Assembly (NCBI RefSeq): GCF_002210425.1
Contig: NZ_MWQK01000003.1
Coordinates: 1-64,000 of the forward strand
DNA from: Fibrobacter sp. UWB2
GTDB lineage: Bacteria; Fibrobacterota; Fibrobacteria; Fibrobacterales; Fibrobacteraceae
Direction of reading: 5' to 3'
Length of the DNA stretch: 64,000 nt
Numbering within the stretch: position 1 is the stretch's first letter; each line of letters opens with the position of its first letter. Below are positions 61,994-64,000 of the stretch, piece after piece. A model generated the notes under the pieces. It made no database searches and was not told the origin of the DNA. It saw nothing but the letters and a program-made list of their open reading frames with translations. Position numbers and translations under genes: made by a program.

Positions 61994-64000
61994 TTACACT
62001 CCATAACTATTATACTGATTGATGTATTCATTAGAGATCAGGTTGCTAATGAATTTGCGGTCATCAAGACTCGCGGTCAAATCAAGGTCCATGAACTTGT
62101 GGCTTACGCAACCCAAAATGTCCTTACGGAGTTTGTCCTCGTTTTCCACAATTCCCGGATTCTTTTCAAACAGGTCGTCGGCAGAGTCCTTGATTTCAAT
62201 AAGGCTTTTCTGAATTTCGAATTCTTCCTTAGAAAGCAAGGGTCTTTCTTTCTTATCGCTTTGGGCACGCACTTCATTTGCTTCTACAATTCGCTTATGA
62301 ATGCGGACAAATTTCTCATCGTCCTTGTAATGGGACTTTAGCGCGCGATTCTTGCGATTGATTTCCTTGATTTTAGACATTACGTCTTTCAGGTAGAAAA
62401 TGCTGCCTTCGGCTTCAGTTTTGTCTTTAGGAATATAGCCGTGTTCCCTGAAATACTTTCTGAATTCTTCAATAAGGTTGACAAACTTGTCTTCTTTCTT
62501 ATCGAAGTTGGCATCAAATTCGGCACGGACCTTTTCGGCTTCTTCCCTAAGGCTATTAATGATAATCTTGAGTTCTTCTGAAATGCCCTTGCGGAATTCA
62601 AAATCCAGACTATCAAGAATCGTATTGATTATGCCCGACACATCTTCGCTATGGTCGTTGCCTTCCTTGAAGTTAATGGCCGCAATGCGGCGTTCTACTT
62701 CACGCAACAAAACGGGAATGCCGCCGGGCAGCATGTTCTTATACTTGTCCTGCAGTTCAACGTTCCCGCTAGAACGGATTCTGTTGCCCAGGCCCTTTGC
62801 ATCTTCAAGAATTTTACGAAGGTGGTACAGAGGTTCCTTGTCTTCAATTCCATCAATGACTTCGCGGAATTCCTCGTAATTCTCGGTAGGGAAATTCCAC
62901 AAGAAATCTGTCAGTTCCTTAATCTGCTGCTTGACTTCTTCGGGATTTTCAATAATCACCTGGCCCGGGTCAGCGGAAAGTTCCAAGCCAGAATCTTCCG
63001 TAGTCTTGTTTAGTTCCCGCAGGTAACGGTCATTGGTGGCATCAAAGTTTTCCTTGATGTCAACAAAGTCCACCACGTAGCCGTATTTGAAATCTTTATA
63101 TGGACGATTGACACGAGTCAGCGCCTGCAACAAATCGTGACCATCGAGTTTGCGACCAAGATACAACTTTTTCAAACGGTTTGCGTCAAAACCCGTAAGC
63201 AACATTTTATTGACAATCAAAAAGTCCGTCGTCATGTTCTTCTTGTAGTCAACAATGTATTCCTTGCGTTCCTTCTTGTCTCCTTCATCATGGAGAATCA
63301 GGGACGCCTTCAACGGTTTTTCAAAGAAAGAAGCGTTGTAATGCATCAGTTTTTCTGCCGCCATGTTTGCGACTTCTTCTTTCTTTTTCTCAATGACACT
63401 TAATGCAAAATTGTAGCGTTCGTTCCACAACTCAAAAAGTTTGCGGGCCTGGTCGTTAGTTTTGCAAACAATCATCGCACCAATAGACTTGTCGTCACAT
63501 TCAACGCGGAAAGAGGTAAAATCATCAATGATATAATCCAGCAAGGCGTTCAAATACTTAGGATGCTCAATGATTTTATCCTTATCGATATCGCTCTTTT
63601 TGACTTGAATCTGGTTTGCCGAATTGTTTTCAAGTTCATCAAGAATCCCCTGCAAAGTTTCTTTGTAGTGGGTTTCAATGGGTTCACGCATCAACTTAAG
63701 CGTGTAACCGTCCGCAATTGACTTGTCGTAATAGTAGGTGTGAATGTAATCGCCAAACACGCGCCAGGATTCACGTTCTTCACGAAGCAGCGGAGTGCCC
63801 GTAAGGGCGAGCTTTATTGCATGTTTGTCGGCACTCAAAAGGTTTGCAAGGAACGCTCCTTCGGGATTGTAGCCTCGGTGAGCCTCGTCAATAAAGAATA
63901 TTCGTTGCAGGTTTGTGTTGTAGCCCGCAGAAATATCTACCGGGGCCTTGTCTTCGGCAAATTTCTGGATATTCACCACGGTGATTTCCAGCCTACCGTC
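61994..64000 (-). CDS. hsdR: Type I restriction system endonuclease/translocase subunit HsdR (5' part beyond window)
   Basis: C-terminal 668 residues of HsdR; the frame is open to the right edge, so the start, the nuclease domain and helicase motif I lie outside. The DEAH box FIDEAHRGY (motif II) and LALTGTPLL (motif III) are near the start of the visible part. MIVCKTNDQARKLFEL, FLIVNKMLLTGFD and LQALTRVNRPYK are motifs IV-VI of the second RecA-like domain. A long helical C-terminus (about 400-668) follows, which joins HsdM. It moves DNA with ATP and cuts unmodified DNA far from the site. Confidence 0.95.
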   Translation of the reverse strand, partial: DGRLEITVVNIQKFAEDKAPVDISAGYNTNLQRIFFIDEAHRGYNPEGAFLANLLSADKHAIKLALTGTPLLREERESWRVFGDYIHTYYYDKSIADGYTLKLMREPIETHYKETLQGILDELENNSANQIQVKKSDIDKDKIIEHPKYLNALLDYIIDDFTSFRVECDDKSIGAMIVCKTNDQARKLFELWNERYNFALSVIEKKKEEVANMAAEKLMHYNASFFEKPLKASLILHDEGDKKERKEYIVDYKKNMTTDFLIVNKMLLTGFDANRLKKLYLGRKLDGHDLLQALTRVNRPYKDFKYGYVVDFVDIKENFDATNDRYLRELNKTTEDSGLELSADPGQVIIENPEEVKQQIKELTDFLWNFPTENYEEFREVIDGIEDKEPLYHLRKILEDAKGLGNRIRSSGNVELQDKYKNMLPGGIPVLLREVERRIAAINFKEGNDHSEDVSGIINTILDSLDFEFRKGISEELKIIINSLREEAEKVRAEFDANFDKKEDKFVNLIEEFRKYFREHGYIPKDKTEAEGSIFYLKDVMSKIKEINRKNRALKSHYKDDEKFVRIHKRIVEANEVRAQSDKKERPLLSKEEFEIQKSLIEIKDSADDLFEKNPGIVENEDKLRKDILGCVSHKFMDLDLTASLDDRKFISNLISNEYINQYNSYGV

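Overview
The window is from a Fibrobacter-type bacterium (Fibrobacterota), probably a gut or rumen fibre degrader close to F. succinogenes. Grounds: a FISUMP (TIGR02145) lipoprotein with serine-rich linkers, a TIGR02147-family regulator (a family first defined from F. succinogenes), and secreted hemicellulases built as catalytic domain + CBM6-like module + short C-terminal module resembling the Fibrobacter paralogous module FPm-1 and T9SS sorting tails. No rRNA, tRNA or CRISPR array was seen.

Layout. (1) 1-1280: tandem, mosaic small lipoprotein genes and remnants. (2) 1500-37540: a hemicellulose gene cluster, almost all on the minus strand. In transcription order it holds a TIGR02147-type regulator, an overlapping sugar-binding-like lipoprotein, three tandem GH43 enzymes, a GH30 glucuronoxylanase, two CE6 acetyl esterases, a GH43, a CE1 esterase, a GH27 alpha-galactosidase, a GH141-like beta-helix protein with a second GH43, a GH2 beta-galactosidase and a GH95 fucosidase. 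One CE1-type esterase (20176-21660) is on the plus strand. Together the set could strip acetyl, feruloyl, arabinose, galactose and fucose side groups from xylan and related hemicelluloses and cut the glucuronoxylan backbone. (3) 37681-50629: ordinary chromosome: triple FKBP isomerase, a PorV-like barrel carrying a beta-propeller, RsmG, QueH, YgiQ radical SAM protein, PrmA, a FISUMP lipoprotein and a Fic protein with a degenerate active site. (4) 50786-64000: a defence or mobile region: AlbA_2/Schlafen-like protein, DinD, SIR2-like protein, giant HNH-NACHT protein, and HsdS, HsdM and HsdR (partial) of a type I restriction system.

The main observation is regulatory. Thirteen copies of a 15-bp imperfect palindrome (roughly TTGAYAAAANRTCMA) lie on the minus-strand promoters of the cluster. 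In twelve the centre is exactly 51 nt upstream of a TANNTT -10-like element, in the thirteenth 52 nt. They precede the regulator, nearly every enzyme transcription unit, and one place with no gene (28182-28245), where a short structured RNA may be made. I saw no copies in front of the housekeeping or defence genes. This looks like a dedicated, autoregulated hemicellulose regulon with the operator in a class-I-activator position.

The second observation is the HNH-NACHT + SIR2-like gene pair directly behind hsdS, a plausible two-gene anti-phage module.
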